DNA from: Acidobacteriota bacterium
GTDB lineage: Bacteria; Acidobacteriota; Terriglobia; UBA7540
Reading direction: 5' to 3'
NCBI GenBank assembly: GCA_021780055.1
Contig: JAJXZM010000457.1
Span: 1 to 12,022, forward strand
Length of the DNA stretch: 12,022 bases
The translations under genes were made by a program, and so were the position numbers. Below the pieces are notes generated by a model. It searched no databases and was not told where the DNA came from. It was given only the letters and a program-made list of their open reading frames with translations. Shown in pieces: positions 1 to 7,586 of this stretch. Position 1 is the stretch's first letter. Each line of letters starts with the position of its first letter.

Positions 1-4
1 CCGG

Positions 5-33
5 TTGACATGCGCCCGGTGGTTGTATTAACT
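5..33 (+). promoter_or_regulatory. Candidate sigma-70-type promoter of the Nramp transporter gene
   Basis: A perfect -35 hexamer TTGACA (5-10) is followed after 17 bases by TTAACT (28-33), a weak match to the -10 consensus. A closer -10 match, TATAGT, lies at 33-38 but sits 22 bases from the -35. A start of transcription near base 40 would leave about 50 bases of leader before the ATG at 90. The window begins only four bases earlier, so upstream context cannot be judged. Confidence 0.35.
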
Positions 34-39
34 ATAGTT
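30..39. promoter_or_regulatory. Palindrome AACTATAGTT, possible metal-repressor operator
   Basis: The ten bases AACTATAGTT are a perfect inverted repeat, and the outer T/A pair at 28 and 41 also matches. The palindrome overlaps the candidate -10 of the Nramp gene. Manganese transporter genes are commonly repressed by MntR/DtxR- or Fur-family dimers that bind short AT-rich palindromes at this position, so an operator is plausible. I do not recognise the exact sequence as a known box, and a 10-base palindrome can occur by chance. Confidence 0.25.
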
Positions 40-89
40 TACTCGCACTATGAATCTGCAGTAAATATTTGCCCAGAGCCAGCCCTCAT

Positions 90-1541
90 ATGGACCATTC
101 GCAGGACAAGACTGAACCCGCAGCAGGTGAATCCATCCGCCCCGGCGAACCCGCCAACGAAACGGGCGCGTCGCACTCCGGCCGGACCCGTTCGCTTGAA
201 GGACTACACAGTACGGTGGACGTGCCGTCGCACGAGGCGGGTTTCTGGCGGCACTGGTGGGCCTTTGTCGGGCCCGCGATTCTGGTCAGCGTGGGTTACA
301 TGGATCCCGGCAATTGGGGCACGGATCTCGCAGCAGGAGCGGATTTCAAGTATGGCCTGCTGTGGGTGGTTGCTCTGGCCAGCCTCATGGCCATCTTTAT
401 GCAGGTGATCTCGGCCCGCCTGGGTGTGGTTACGGGAATGGACCTGGCGCAGTGCTGCCGCGACTGGTACCCGCGCTGGACCCGCGTACCCAACTGGTTG
501 TTCTGCGAACTCGCTATCGCCGCCTGCGACCTGGCGGAGGTACTGGGCAGCGCCGTGGCGCTCAATCTCCTTTTTCGCATTCCGTTGCTCTGGGCGGTCA
601 TCATCACGGGTTGCGACGTTCTGCTCCTGCTGGGCTTGCAGCGGTTCGGGATGCGGACCATTGAGGCGGTCATTCTGCTGCTCGTGGCTACGATGGGGGC
701 CTGCTATTTCATCGAGATTTTTGTACTGCCCCAGACGCGCCCCAGCTTTATTGAAATGGGAAGCGCGCTCTTCCGGCCGGGGCTCGGCCAGAGCGGCATG
801 GTCGTGCTGGCCATCGGGATTATCGGTGCTACGGTGATGCCCCACAATCTCTATCTGCATTCGGCGCTGGTCCAAAGCCGCAAGCTCCAAAAAGACGACC
901 GCTCCATACGCAGGGGGATTAAGTTCAATACGATTGACGCATCGGTCGCGCTGACCATTGCTTTCTTTTTGAATGCTGCCATCCTGGTGCTGGCAGCCCT
1001 GGTCTTTTACGGCAAGACCAGCGTGATAGTTCCGGGCGGAGGTTTGATCAAATTCACCGCGGACACGGACTGGATCCGCGTCGCGTATCTCACGCTGGCT
1101 CCGCTGCTCGGAACGGCCCTGGCCAGCACACTGTTCGCGGTGGCGTTGCTGGCCAGCGGACAGAGCAGTACCATCACGGGCACGCTGGCCGGGCAGGTGG
1201 TAATGGAAGGCTTCATGCACTGGAGGATACGCCCCTGGCTGCGGCGGCTTATTACGCGCTCGCTGGCCATTATCCCGGCGATTCTGATCATCGGCATACG
1301 CGGCAACAGCAGCGTCACCGACCTGCTGGTTCTCAGCCAGGTGGTGCTGGCTTTGCAGCTTCCTTTCGCCATGTTTCCTCTGTTACACTTCACAAGTTCG
1401 CGCAGGCGCATGGGCAAGTGGCGGAATGGGTGGTTCCTGATGGCCGCCGGCTGGACCAGCGCCGTGGTCATCACCTTAATGGACCTTTACGGCTTGCCGG
1501 ACGCTTTCCGCAGCGCCTGGATGGTGATTGTGGGCCACTGA
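90..1541 (+). CDS. mntH: Nramp-family divalent metal (Mn2+/Fe2+) transporter, MntH-like
   Basis: This is a proton-coupled importer of Mn2+ or Fe2+ in the inner membrane, 483 residues with about eleven hydrophobic segments. The first helix carries the family metal-binding motif DPGN at residues 72-75. The sixth carries MPHN at 250-253, whose Met is the known soft ligand that favours transition metals over Mg2+ and Ca2+. Both signature sites are intact. I chose the ATG at 90; an in-frame TTG at 69 would add only seven residues, and neither has a clear Shine-Dalgarno. The first 50 or so residues are polar and unconserved, longer than usual for MntH. A GTG at 216, with AAGGA 12 bases upstream, is a possible later start. 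The universal stress protein gene follows after 38 bases, probably in the same transcript. The family call is secure. The exact metal is inferred. Confidence 0.93.
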   Translation: MDHSQDKTEPAAGESIRPGEPANETGASHSGRTRSLEGLHSTVDVPSHEAGFWRHWWAFVGPAILVSVGYMDPGNWGTDLAAGADFKYGLLWVVALASLMAIFMQVISARLGVVTGMDLAQCCRDWYPRWTRVPNWLFCELAIAACDLAEVLGSAVALNLLFRIPLLWAVIITGCDVLLLLGLQRFGMRTIEAVILLLVATMGACYFIEIFVLPQTRPSFIEMGSALFRPGLGQSGMVVLAIGIIGATVMPHNLYLHSALVQSRKLQKDDRSIRRGIKFNTIDASVALTIAFFLNAAILVLAALVFYGKTSVIVPGGGLIKFTADTDWIRVAYLTLAPLLGTALASTLFAVALLASGQSSTITGTLAGQVVMEGFMHWRIRPWLRRLITRSLAIIPAILIIGIRGNSSVTDLLVLSQVVLALQLPFAMFPLLHFTSSRRRMGKWRNGWFLMAAGWTSAVVITLMDLYGLPDAFRSAWMVIVGH

Positions 1542-1579
1542 GGCGCACGCAGGAGCAAGGGCCCCAGCGGAAGAATCTT

Positions 1580-1996
1580 ATGTATAACAAGATACTGGTG
1601 ACGCTGGACACGACCCCCAGCGACCGGGCCATCATCGAGCACATCAAGGCCCTGGCGAAAATCATGCACAGCCACGTGGCCCTGCTGCACGTTGCCGACG
1701 GATGGGCCGCGCGCATGTATGGTCCAGATGCCGTGAGCCCCGAGGTTAACGAAGACAAGGCTTATCTGGAAAAAGTCCGGGCCGAGTTCCAGGCGGAGGG
1801 TATTCCGGCCGAGGCGGCGCTCGCTTACGGCGACCCGGCGGATGAAATCGTCAAGTGGGTCCAGCAGGAGGGATGCGACCTGGTTGCCATGAGCACCCAC
1901 GGGCACCGTTTCGTCAAAGACCTGTTCCTGGGGACAACCGCGCCGAAGGTGCAGCACCGCATCAGAGTTCCGGTGCTGCTGCTTCGCGCCAAGTAA
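1580..1996 (+). CDS. Universal stress protein, single UspA domain
   Basis: This is a 138-residue soluble protein covering one whole Usp domain. It begins with the typical first strand KILVTLD (4-10), whose Asp contacts adenine in ATP-binding members. It ends with the nucleotide loop and the strand VPVLLLR (130-136). The loop reads S105-x2-G108-x9-G118-T119. The classical form is G-x2-G-x9-G-S/T, so only the first Gly is replaced by Ser, and ATP binding is plausible. The start at 1580 gives the normal family N-terminus; a longer in-frame reading from 1418 would overlap the transporter and is unlikely. A weak GGAAG lies 6 bases upstream. Usp proteins respond to starvation, oxidative and metal stress. 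Its position right behind an Nramp gene suggests it serves or monitors metal import, but that is inference. Confidence 0.9.
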   Translation: MYNKILVTLDTTPSDRAIIEHIKALAKIMHSHVALLHVADGWAARMYGPDAVSPEVNEDKAYLEKVRAEFQAEGIPAEAALAYGDPADEIVKWVQQEGCDLVAMSTHGHRFVKDLFLGTTAPKVQHRIRVPVLLLRAK

Positions 1997-2074
1997 GGCC
2001 GGACCGGCTCATGCGGTTTCACCGTAGTAACAGGACCCAGTAGAAACGAATTCTTCTTCTCGACGCAGCCACTC

Positions 2075-3181
2075 ATGTTGATTGACGGCCATGCAACTCT
2101 GGAAGGGACCACGCGCTACCGGCTGCGATTCGCTGACCGGTTGCCCGCGCATTTCCGCCAGTCGCGGGACCTCTGGATCAGTTCCATCGGCCTCGGCACG
2201 TATCTCGGCGATCCCACCGAAGAGGTCGATAACGCTTACACCGAAGCCGCCGTATTTGCGGCCCGCTCAGGCCTCAACGTCTTCGACACGGCCGTCAATT
2301 ACCGCCACATGCACAGCGAGCGCGCCATTGGAAGGTCGGTCGCAGAACTGATTTCATCCGGCACGGCACGGCGCGATGAAATCATTCTCGCCACCAAAGG
2401 CGGGTTCCTCAGCTACGACGGCGAACCGCCAGCCGACCCTTCGGCTTATTTTCAGGAGAAGCTGATCCGGACGGGCCTGGTGCAACCGGAAGAAATTGTG
2501 GCCGGCTGTCACACGCTGGCGCCGCGTTACCTCGAAAACCAGATTGATGTCAGCCGCGGCAACCTCGGCGCCGGCTCGATCGATATCTATTATCTGCACA
2601 ATCCTGAAACACAGTTGCGCGAAGTTTCGCATGACGAGTTTCTGCGACGACTGCGGCTGGCTGTCGGCGTTCTCGAGCAGGCGGTGGCCGATGGCAAGAT
2701 CCGATTGTACGGTGCGGCCACCTGGAACGGCTTTCGTGTGAAGGCGGATTCAAACGAAGCGATTTCTCTGGAGGAGATTCTCAACGTGGCGCGAGAGGTA
2801 GGGGGGCAAAACCACCATTTTGGCGCCATCCAGCTTCCGTTCAACATTGCCATGCCGGAAGCACTGGCCGCGAGTACACAGATGTCGAATGGCCGCGCCG
2901 TGCCGCTGCTGCACGTCGCGCGCGAACACGGTCTAGCCGTCTTCTCAAGCGCCAGCCTGCTGCAGAGCCACCTTGCCAGGGGATTGCCGGCCGGCTTCGA
3001 GCAGTGGATCCCTGGCCTGGCAACAGACGCCCAGCGAGCCATCCAGTTCGTTCGCTCTACGCCGGGAATAACCTGTGCACTGGTGGGTATGAGCAGCCGC
3101 AAGCACGTGGAAGAAAACGTCGCCACGGCATCTCGTCCGCCGCTTTCGCTCGCCGAATACCGCAGGATGTTTCAGAAATAA
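2075..3181 (+). CDS. Aldo/keto reductase family oxidoreductase
   Basis: This is a 368-residue cytosolic NADPH-dependent carbonyl reductase or alcohol dehydrogenase of the (beta/alpha)8 AKR family. The catalytic tetrad is visible: Asp71 (in FDTA), Tyr76 (in NYR), Lys108 (in ATKGG) and His175 (in YLHNP). The C-terminal cofactor region includes TPGITCALVGMSS, typical of the family's phosphate-binding end. At 368 residues it is longer than most AKRs (about 280-330). Much of the excess lies between Lys108 and His175, 67 residues apart where about 33 is usual. The ATG at 2075 is the only reasonable start; no Shine-Dalgarno is obvious before it. It follows the stress protein gene by 78 bases and may share its transcript. 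The substrate cannot be told from sequence. Confidence 0.9.
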   Translation: MLIDGHATLEGTTRYRLRFADRLPAHFRQSRDLWISSIGLGTYLGDPTEEVDNAYTEAAVFAARSGLNVFDTAVNYRHMHSERAIGRSVAELISSGTARRDEIILATKGGFLSYDGEPPADPSAYFQEKLIRTGLVQPEEIVAGCHTLAPRYLENQIDVSRGNLGAGSIDIYYLHNPETQLREVSHDEFLRRLRLAVGVLEQAVADGKIRLYGAATWNGFRVKADSNEAISLEEILNVAREVGGQNHHFGAIQLPFNIAMPEALAASTQMSNGRAVPLLHVAREHGLAVFSSASLLQSHLARGLPAGFEQWIPGLATDAQRAIQFVRSTPGITCALVGMSSRKHVEENVATASRPPLSLAEYRRMFQK

Positions 3182-3284
3182 TCAAGCATTGCTCCTGCGC
3201 TGCATATCAGCCTGCAAGCCTGCGTTACAGCCTCGTCTGCGAGCAGAACTGCGCGGGACTCCTCTTCCTATTCATTTGATCCCC

Positions 3285-3313
3285 TTGACAGCCGATAACC
3301 TTTTAGTTAGGTT
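3285..3313 (+). promoter_or_regulatory. Promoter of the SAM hydroxide adenosyltransferase gene
   Basis: A perfect TTGACA (3285-3290) is followed at the ideal 17-base distance by TAGGTT (3308-3313), which keeps the key TA---T of the -10. Transcription would start near 3320. That is only about five bases before the first in-frame TTG (3325), but leaves a 38-base leader before the TTG at 3358. The spacing therefore favours the later start. The upstream gene ends at 3181, so this gene probably forms its own transcript. Confidence 0.5.
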
Positions 3314-3357
3314 GCAATTTACTTTTGTCTTTCATATCTCTTGATCGCGAGGGCGCC

Positions 3358-4167
3358 TTGGAAGCAAAACCGATCATCACCATCACCACGGATTTTGGCG
3401 AAGACGACCACTTTGTGGGAGTCATGAAAGGGGTGATTCTCAACATCAATCCCGACGTCACAATCGTTGACATCCACCATCAGGTGAAATCGTACGACAT
3501 CTTCGACGGCGCCTACAGCCTGTCGCAGAGCTATCATGTTTTCCCGCCGGGGACCATTCATCTGGCCGTAGTAGATCCGGGGGTTGGCTCCGAGCGCCGG
3601 CCCATTATTGTTCAGTCGAAAAACCACAGGTTTGTGGCGCCCGACAATGGCGTGCTCTCTATGGTTTACGAACGTGAGGAAAGCGTCGAGGTCCGCCATG
3701 TGACCTCCGACCATTTCTTCCGCAAGCCGGTCAGTAACACGTTCCACGGCCGCGACATTTTTGCGCCGGTGGCCGCATGGCTAAGCCGGGGCATGGAAGG
3801 GAAAAAATTCGGCGAAGTCATCACCGACTATGCCAGGTTCACGTCCGTCCGGCCCAAGTGGGAGAGCGGCACACTGCTCAAGGGTCTTGCCATCAAGGTG
3901 GATAAGTTCGGGAATGTGATTACCAACATCGGCCCCGGCGACGTTCCACAGATCTTCGGCCAGGAGTCGCACGCCTTTCGCATCCGGATCAACGGGCATG
4001 AGATCACTCGGATTCACGACTCGTTTGCGGCGGGCGACCCGTCAGAACTCTTCGCCGTGGTCGGCAGCTCAGGGTTTATCGAAATTTGCACCAACCGCGG
4101 TTCTGCCGCCAGGGCGTTGAACGTTAACCGCGGAGCAGAAGTGGAACTGACGCTGCGCGCCGCCTGA
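3358..4167 (+). CDS. S-adenosyl-L-methionine hydroxide adenosyltransferase (DUF62 / SAM hydrolase)
   Basis: Members of this family split S-adenosylmethionine with water (hydroxide) into adenosine and methionine. They are related to the fluorinase and chlorinase enzymes. The protein has 269 residues from this start, the usual family length. The N-terminal ITTDFG and GVMKGVI blocks are typical. The DUF62 hydrolase triad is present: Asp73 in VDPGVGSE, Arg80 just after it, and His130 in FHGRDIFAP. These residues mark the hydrolase branch rather than the halogenating one. I chose TTG at 3358 because GAGGG (3349-3353) stands 4 bases before it and the promoter fits; TTG at 3325 would add eleven residues. 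The gene converges on the CNNM gene with 15 bases between the stops. The biological purpose of SAM hydrolysis in bacteria is not settled. Confidence 0.9.
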   Translation: MEAKPIITITTDFGEDDHFVGVMKGVILNINPDVTIVDIHHQVKSYDIFDGAYSLSQSYHVFPPGTIHLAVVDPGVGSERRPIIVQSKNHRFVAPDNGVLSMVYEREESVEVRHVTSDHFFRKPVSNTFHGRDIFAPVAAWLSRGMEGKKFGEVITDYARFTSVRPKWESGTLLKGLAIKVDKFGNVITNIGPGDVPQIFGQESHAFRIRINGHEITRIHDSFAAGDPSELFAVVGSSGFIEICTNRGSAARALNVNRGAEVELTLRAA

Positions 4168-4182
4168 TAGAGACCCAAAAGC

Positions 4183-5559
4183 TTACGCCGAACTGCCCTT
4201 GGGCCGCACGGGTGCGACCTTGGGTCGGTCGCCACGAGTGCCCAGTTTTTCGATCTTAACTTTCGAAACGCGCAGCCCGTCCATGTCCACAACGGTATAG
4301 ACCCGGCCGTCATATTCAAAACTCTCGCCGCCCTTGGGAATTTTGCCCAGACAGTCGAGCACAAAACCCGCCAGCGTTTCGTAGCCTTCGCCGCGCGGCA
4401 GCACGATGTCGTAATCGTCCGCAAGCTCGCGCAGGCTGAGCGCTGCATCCATCACCAGCACGTCCTCGCCCAGCTTCTTGATTGTCGCCTCCTCGCGGTC
4501 ATATTCGTCCTGAATCTCACCCACAATCTGCTCAACTACGTCTTCGACGGTGACGAGCCCCACAAAGGTGCCGAACTCATCCACGACCAGCGCCAGGTGC
4601 GCATGACGCTTGCGCGCCTCGTCCAGCAGCTTGATCAGCGGCATGGTCTCCGGAACAATCATCGGCGGATGCAGCAGCGACATCAGATCCATCGGCTGGT
4701 CGAGCGGAATGTGATGGCTCAGGCGTTCAAACGCAACTCCCAGCAGGTCGCGCGCGTATAGAATTCCGATGATGTGGTCGGGCGAGCCCTCATAAACGGG
4801 GACGCGCGAATGCTGGTCACGGACGATGCTGTCGAGAAGAAAATGGAGGTCCTTGCTAAAGGGCAGTGAGGTAATCTGGTTGCGCGGCACCATGATCTCC
4901 CGTACCAGCACGCGGTGAAGATCGAAGATGCTATGGATCATCTCCTCCTGCTCCGGACCCAGCAGCCCGCGCTTGCGCACTCCGGTAACGATCAGTTCCA
5001 CTTCCTCCAGGCTGTGCATCTCGGCGTAGCCCGCCGACGCGGTAACGCCCACCACGCGAGTAACCGCCGTGGCCACGCGGTCCATCACCGCCACGGGCCC
5101 GCGCACCGCGCGCATGTAAAAAGTAAGCGGCAGTCCAAAGATCAACGCCACCCTCTCGGCCCGCTCATAGCCAATGTTTTTCGGCGCCAGCTCCCCCAGC
5201 ACCATCAGCAGCCCGGTGATCAGCAGGAACGCCACCAAGGTGGCAATCCCATGCGCCAGCGGGCCGGCAAAGTGTTCCACACGTCCTTCCAGCAACGCGC
5301 GGATGTCTTCCGCCAGCAAGGACTCGCCCAGCCAGCCAAGCAGCAAGCTCGCAGCAGTCACGCCCAGTTGAAGTCCGGAGAAGAGGCGGCTCGGATACGC
5401 CAGCAGTTTCTGCACCAGCGCCGCGCGCGAATTGCCCGTCCGCACCAGTTGTTGCAACCGGCTGCGACGCACGCTCAGCAGGGCGTACTCCGCCGCCACA
5501 AAGAAGGCGTTGGCCGCAATCAGGGCCAGGATCAACATCCCTTGCAAAAATAAGCTCAT
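4183..5559 (-). CDS. CNNM/CorC-type membrane protein (DUF21, CBS pair, CorC_HlyC domain)
   Basis: This 458-residue integral membrane protein belongs to the family often labelled hemolysin-like or UPF0053. Its characterised relatives (CNNM, CorB/CorC, MpfA) export Mg2+ or affect Mg/Co resistance. The order of domains is complete: a DUF21 membrane domain at about 1-190 with some four hydrophobic segments and the conserved GELAPKNIGYERAE block at 122-135; two CBS motifs at about 205-345 (VPVYEGS...IIGILYARDLL and LALVVDEFGTFVGLVTVEDV), which in CNNM proteins bind ATP-Mg; and a CorC_HlyC domain at about 360-440. The ATG start at 5559 has AGGGA a few bases upstream on the minus strand. Its 5' end faces pyrK across about 130 bases. 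The old name hemolysin should not be read as toxin activity. Confidence 0.92.
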   Translation of the reverse strand: MSLFLQGMLILALIAANAFFVAAEYALLSVRRSRLQQLVRTGNSRAALVQKLLAYPSRLFSGLQLGVTAASLLLGWLGESLLAEDIRALLEGRVEHFAGPLAHGIATLVAFLLITGLLMVLGELAPKNIGYERAERVALIFGLPLTFYMRAVRGPVAVMDRVATAVTRVVGVTASAGYAEMHSLEEVELIVTGVRKRGLLGPEQEEMIHSIFDLHRVLVREIMVPRNQITSLPFSKDLHFLLDSIVRDQHSRVPVYEGSPDHIIGILYARDLLGVAFERLSHHIPLDQPMDLMSLLHPPMIVPETMPLIKLLDEARKRHAHLALVVDEFGTFVGLVTVEDVVEQIVGEIQDEYDREEATIKKLGEDVLVMDAALSLRELADDYDIVLPRGEGYETLAGFVLDCLGKIPKGGESFEYDGRVYTVVDMDGLRVSKVKIEKLGTRGDRPKVAPVRPKGSSA

Positions 5560-5678
5560 GGCAGGTTCCCTGCTCTCGATTCTAGCCTGAAAAGTCGCCG
5601 CAATGAAAAGTCTCCTTTAAAATGCCACCTGGCAGGCCGTAACCAGCCTCGCATCGCATTCTGACACGTCATCGGTTC

Positions 5679-5687
5679 TGCTAGAAT
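5679..5687 (+). promoter_or_regulatory. Extended -10 element before pyrK
   Basis: TGCTAGAAT matches the extended -10 form TGn-TATAAT with one mismatch in the hexamer (TAGAAT, 5682-5687). A possible -35, CTGACA (5661-5666), is 15 bases upstream, which is short but tolerable when an extended -10 is present. Transcription would start near 5693-5695, at the second in-frame ATG of pyrK. Confidence 0.4.
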
Positions 5688-5694
5688 GGTTGGG

Positions 5695-6561
5695 ATGCAA
5701 AACGACATTGTGGATGTTATGGCGAACCGGCCGTTGACCGGCGGCCATTTCCTTCTGGAGCTGTATACACCGCGCCAGGCCCAGGCCACCCGTCCCGGGC
5801 AGTTCGCCATGGTGCGCCTGCTCGATCACTCGGACGTGCTGTTGCGCCGCCCCATGAGCATTTTTGACGTCAAACCCCGCGCATCTGCAGGCCATGCGGC
5901 CGCAAACGGAACGCCTCCTGAAATCATTCAACTTCTCTACAAGGTCGTCGGGCGCGGAACGCGCCTGATGTCCCTGCTGAAACCCGGCGACCGGGTGGAA
6001 CTGCTGGCGCCGCTGGGCCACGGCTTTTTTGAAGAAGAGTACCTGCCCGTCGCGCAGGCTGCAAATGAAGTGCTCCACGTGGCCGGCGGCATTGGCATCG
6101 CGGCGCTGCTGCTTCCCGCGCGCCAGATTGCCAAAGCCGGCATTCGCCAGCGGCTCTTTTTCGGCGGCCGCGCCGCCGACGATCTGGTAGGCACGGAAGA
6201 TTTTGAGAATTACGTCGAGGAAATCGTCCTGGCCACCGAAAACGGCTCAAAAGGACACCGGGGATTCGTGACCGCGCCGCTTCAAAAATATCTAGCCGGC
6301 CGCCCGCAAGGGAAATTCCTGCTGATGGCCTGCGGCCCCTGGGCGATGCTTCGCGCCACGGTTCACCTGGCTTCGCGTTACGGCCAGCCGTGCCTGGTTT
6401 CGATGGAAAACCGCATGGGATGCGGGCTTGGCGTGTGCCTGGGATGTTCGATTCGTGTGGAAGGCACCGGCCACGCGGCTTACGAACGAGTCTGCACTGA
6501 GGGACCGGTGTTCCGCGCCGAGCGCGTGATCTGGGAGCGGGAAGAAATTCCCAAAACTTAA
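5695..6561 (+). CDS. pyrK: Dihydroorotate dehydrogenase B, electron transfer subunit (PyrK)
   Basis: PyrK carries FAD and a [2Fe-2S] cluster and passes electrons between NAD(H) and the PyrD FMN, in the cytosol. The 288 residues show a ferredoxin-reductase layout: an FAD-binding barrel with RPMS at 52-55, a nucleotide-binding [10 protein letters not shown] at 131-140, [10 protein letters not shown] at 212-221, and a C-terminal cluster-binding segment. The cluster ligands are Cys243, Cys248, Cys251 and Cys267 (C-x4-C-x2-C-x15-C), matching the family pattern. The in-frame ATG at 5686 would add three residues, but it overlaps the candidate -10, so I prefer 5695; neither has a convincing Shine-Dalgarno. 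The pyrD reading frame opens right behind it, which confirms the assignment. Confidence 0.93.
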   Translation: MQNDIVDVMANRPLTGGHFLLELYTPRQAQATRPGQFAMVRLLDHSDVLLRRPMSIFDVKPRASAGHAAANGTPPEIIQLLYKVVGRGTRLMSLLKPGDRVELLAPLGHGFFEEEYLPVAQAANEVLHVAGGIGIAALLLPARQIAKAGIRQRLFFGGRAADDLVGTEDFENYVEEIVLATENGSKGHRGFVTAPLQKYLAGRPQGKFLLMACGPWAMLRATVHLASRYGQPCLVSMENRMGCGLGVCLGCSIRVEGTGHAAYERVCTEGPVFRAERVIWEREEIPKT

Positions 6562-6590
6562 TCAAATGACCGACCAATCTTACCCTCAAC

Positions 6591-6594
6591 GGAG
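6591..6594 (+). promoter_or_regulatory. Ribosome binding site that decides the pyrD start
   Basis: GGAG is followed by 7 bases and the ATG at 6602. The earlier in-frame ATG at 6566 has no Shine-Dalgarno at a usable distance; the nearest purine run, GGGAAGAA, ends some 18 bases before it. Confidence 0.5.
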
Positions 6595-6601
6595 CCAGAG
6601 C

Positions 6602-7579
6602 ATGCCATCGGCAGGCAGTGACGAGCAGTTTTCACCCCGCATCGACATCGACGTGGCCGGGATTCATTTTGAGAATCCGGTGCTGACGGCCAGCGGCACC
6701 TTCGGCTACGGCCAGGAATTTGCCCAACTGATCGACCTGAACCAGCTCGGCGGGATTTGCGTGAAAGGCATTTCAGCCGATCCGATGGAGGGCAATCCGT
6801 CGCCGCGTATTTATGAGACCGAGGCGGGGATGCTGAACGCCATCGGCCTGCAGAACGTGGGCGCCGAGAGGTTTTTGAAGGAAAAGCTTCCCTTCCTCCG
6901 CACGCTGCGCACACGCTGCATCGTAAATGTTTTCGGTTACTCAACTGAAGACTACGTCCGCGCCATTGAAATCCTGAACGAGGGCGAAGGCATCCACGGC
7001 TACGAACTGAACATCAGTTGCCCCAACACGCGCTGCGGCGGCATGGTTTACGGAAACGATCCTCGCCTGACGGCGGAAGTGGTTGCGGCCAGCAAGAAGG
7101 CCGCGCGCTATCCGCTGATCGTGAAGCTTTCGCCGAACGTTACGGACATCACCGAGCTTGCGCGCGCAGCCGAGGGCGCAGGCGCCGACGCGCTCTCACT
7201 GGTCAACACCTTTGTCGGAATGGCCATTGACGTTGAAACCCGCACACCGCGCATTTCAAACGTCACCGGAGGCTTGTCGGGCCCGGCCATCAAGCCATTG
7301 GCGGTGCGCATGGTGCATCAGACATTTCGCGCGGTAAAGATTCCCATCATCGGCATCGGAGGAATTGCCACCGCCGAGGACGCGCTGGAATTCATCATCG
7401 CCGGCGCGCGAGCTATTCAGATCGGTACCGCCAATTTCTACGCGCCTGAAACCGCCTTGCGCGTCGCCGACGGCATCCGCGAATACTGCCGCCGCAAGCG
7501 AACGCACCTGAGCGACCTTGTCGGGACTTTGAAGCTCCCCCACGAAACGAGGGTTTTCAAGGTTTCCCGCGAGGAGTGA
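6602..7579 (+). CDS. pyrD: Dihydroorotate dehydrogenase B, catalytic subunit (PyrD, class 1B)
   Basis: This FMN enzyme oxidises dihydroorotate to orotate, the fourth step of pyrimidine synthesis. The 325-residue TIM barrel carries the class 1 active-site base Cys140 in NISCPN (137-142); class 2 enzymes have Ser there. Other family blocks are all present: VKGIS at 54-58, [10 protein letters not shown] at 76-85, VKLSPNV at 174-180, the [10 protein letters not shown] loop at 223-232, GIGGI at 251-255 and the FMN-phosphate GTANF at 275-279. Together with PyrK this makes the NAD-dependent 1B heterotetramer. I chose the ATG at 6602 for its ribosome binding site; the ATG at 6566, five bases after pyrK, would add twelve polar unconserved residues. 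The last two codons double as the ribosome binding site of the next gene. Confidence 0.95.
   Translation: MPSAGSDEQFSPRIDIDVAGIHFENPVLTASGTFGYGQEFAQLIDLNQLGGICVKGISADPMEGNPSPRIYETEAGMLNAIGLQNVGAERFLKEKLPFLRTLRTRCIVNVFGYSTEDYVRAIEILNEGEGIHGYELNISCPNTRCGGMVYGNDPRLTAEVVAASKKAARYPLIVKLSPNVTDITELARAAEGAGADALSLVNTFVGMAIDVETRTPRISNVTGGLSGPAIKPLAVRMVHQTFRAVKIPIIGIGGIATAEDALEFIIAGARAIQIGTANFYAPETALRVADGIREYCRRKRTHLSDLVGTLKLPHETRVFKVSREE
7571..7576 (+). promoter_or_regulatory. Ribosome binding site of the methyltransferase gene, inside the end of pyrD
   Basis: GAGGAG is formed by the two final Glu codons of pyrD, directly before its TGA stop, and lies 10 bases upstream of the ATG at 7587. This arrangement suggests the two genes are co-transcribed and translationally linked. 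Confidence 0.6.
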
Positions 7580-7586
7580 CTGCCCA

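Noticed and set aside
204..1220. Long minus-strand open frame (338 codons) opposite the Nramp gene
   Set aside because: Its product is rich in Arg, Gln, His and Asp, with no domain or membrane pattern. It lies wholly against a well-conserved gene, as expected for a GC-rich shadow frame.
1418..1579. Longer start for the universal stress protein, overlapping the transporter gene
   Set aside because: The added 54 residues are Arg/Gly-rich and unlike any Usp N-terminus; the standard first strand begins right after the ATG at 1580.
1998..2034. Two short stems (GCCGGACCGGC and CGGTTTCACCG) behind the universal stress protein gene as a terminator
   Set aside because: Each stem is only about four pairs and no T-run follows, so this is not a convincing rho-independent terminator.
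3358..4167. Reading the DUF62 protein as a fluorinase or chlorinase
   Set aside because: The Asp-Arg-His triad of the SAM hydroxide adenosyltransferases is intact, and no halogenated-metabolite genes are nearby.
4168..4182. Shared terminator between the two convergent genes
   Set aside because: Fifteen bases cannot hold a hairpin with a T-run, and I see no clear stem-loop with a T-tract in the adjacent coding ends either.
4183..5559. Reading the CNNM/CorC protein as a hemolysin toxin
   Set aside because: The domain set is that of Mg/Co-related transporters; the hemolysin label is a historical family name.
5924..6589. Minus-strand open frame of 221 codons opposite pyrK and the pyrD start
   Set aside because: The Arg- and Pro-rich product without motifs is a shadow of two genes with intact catalytic and cofactor residues.
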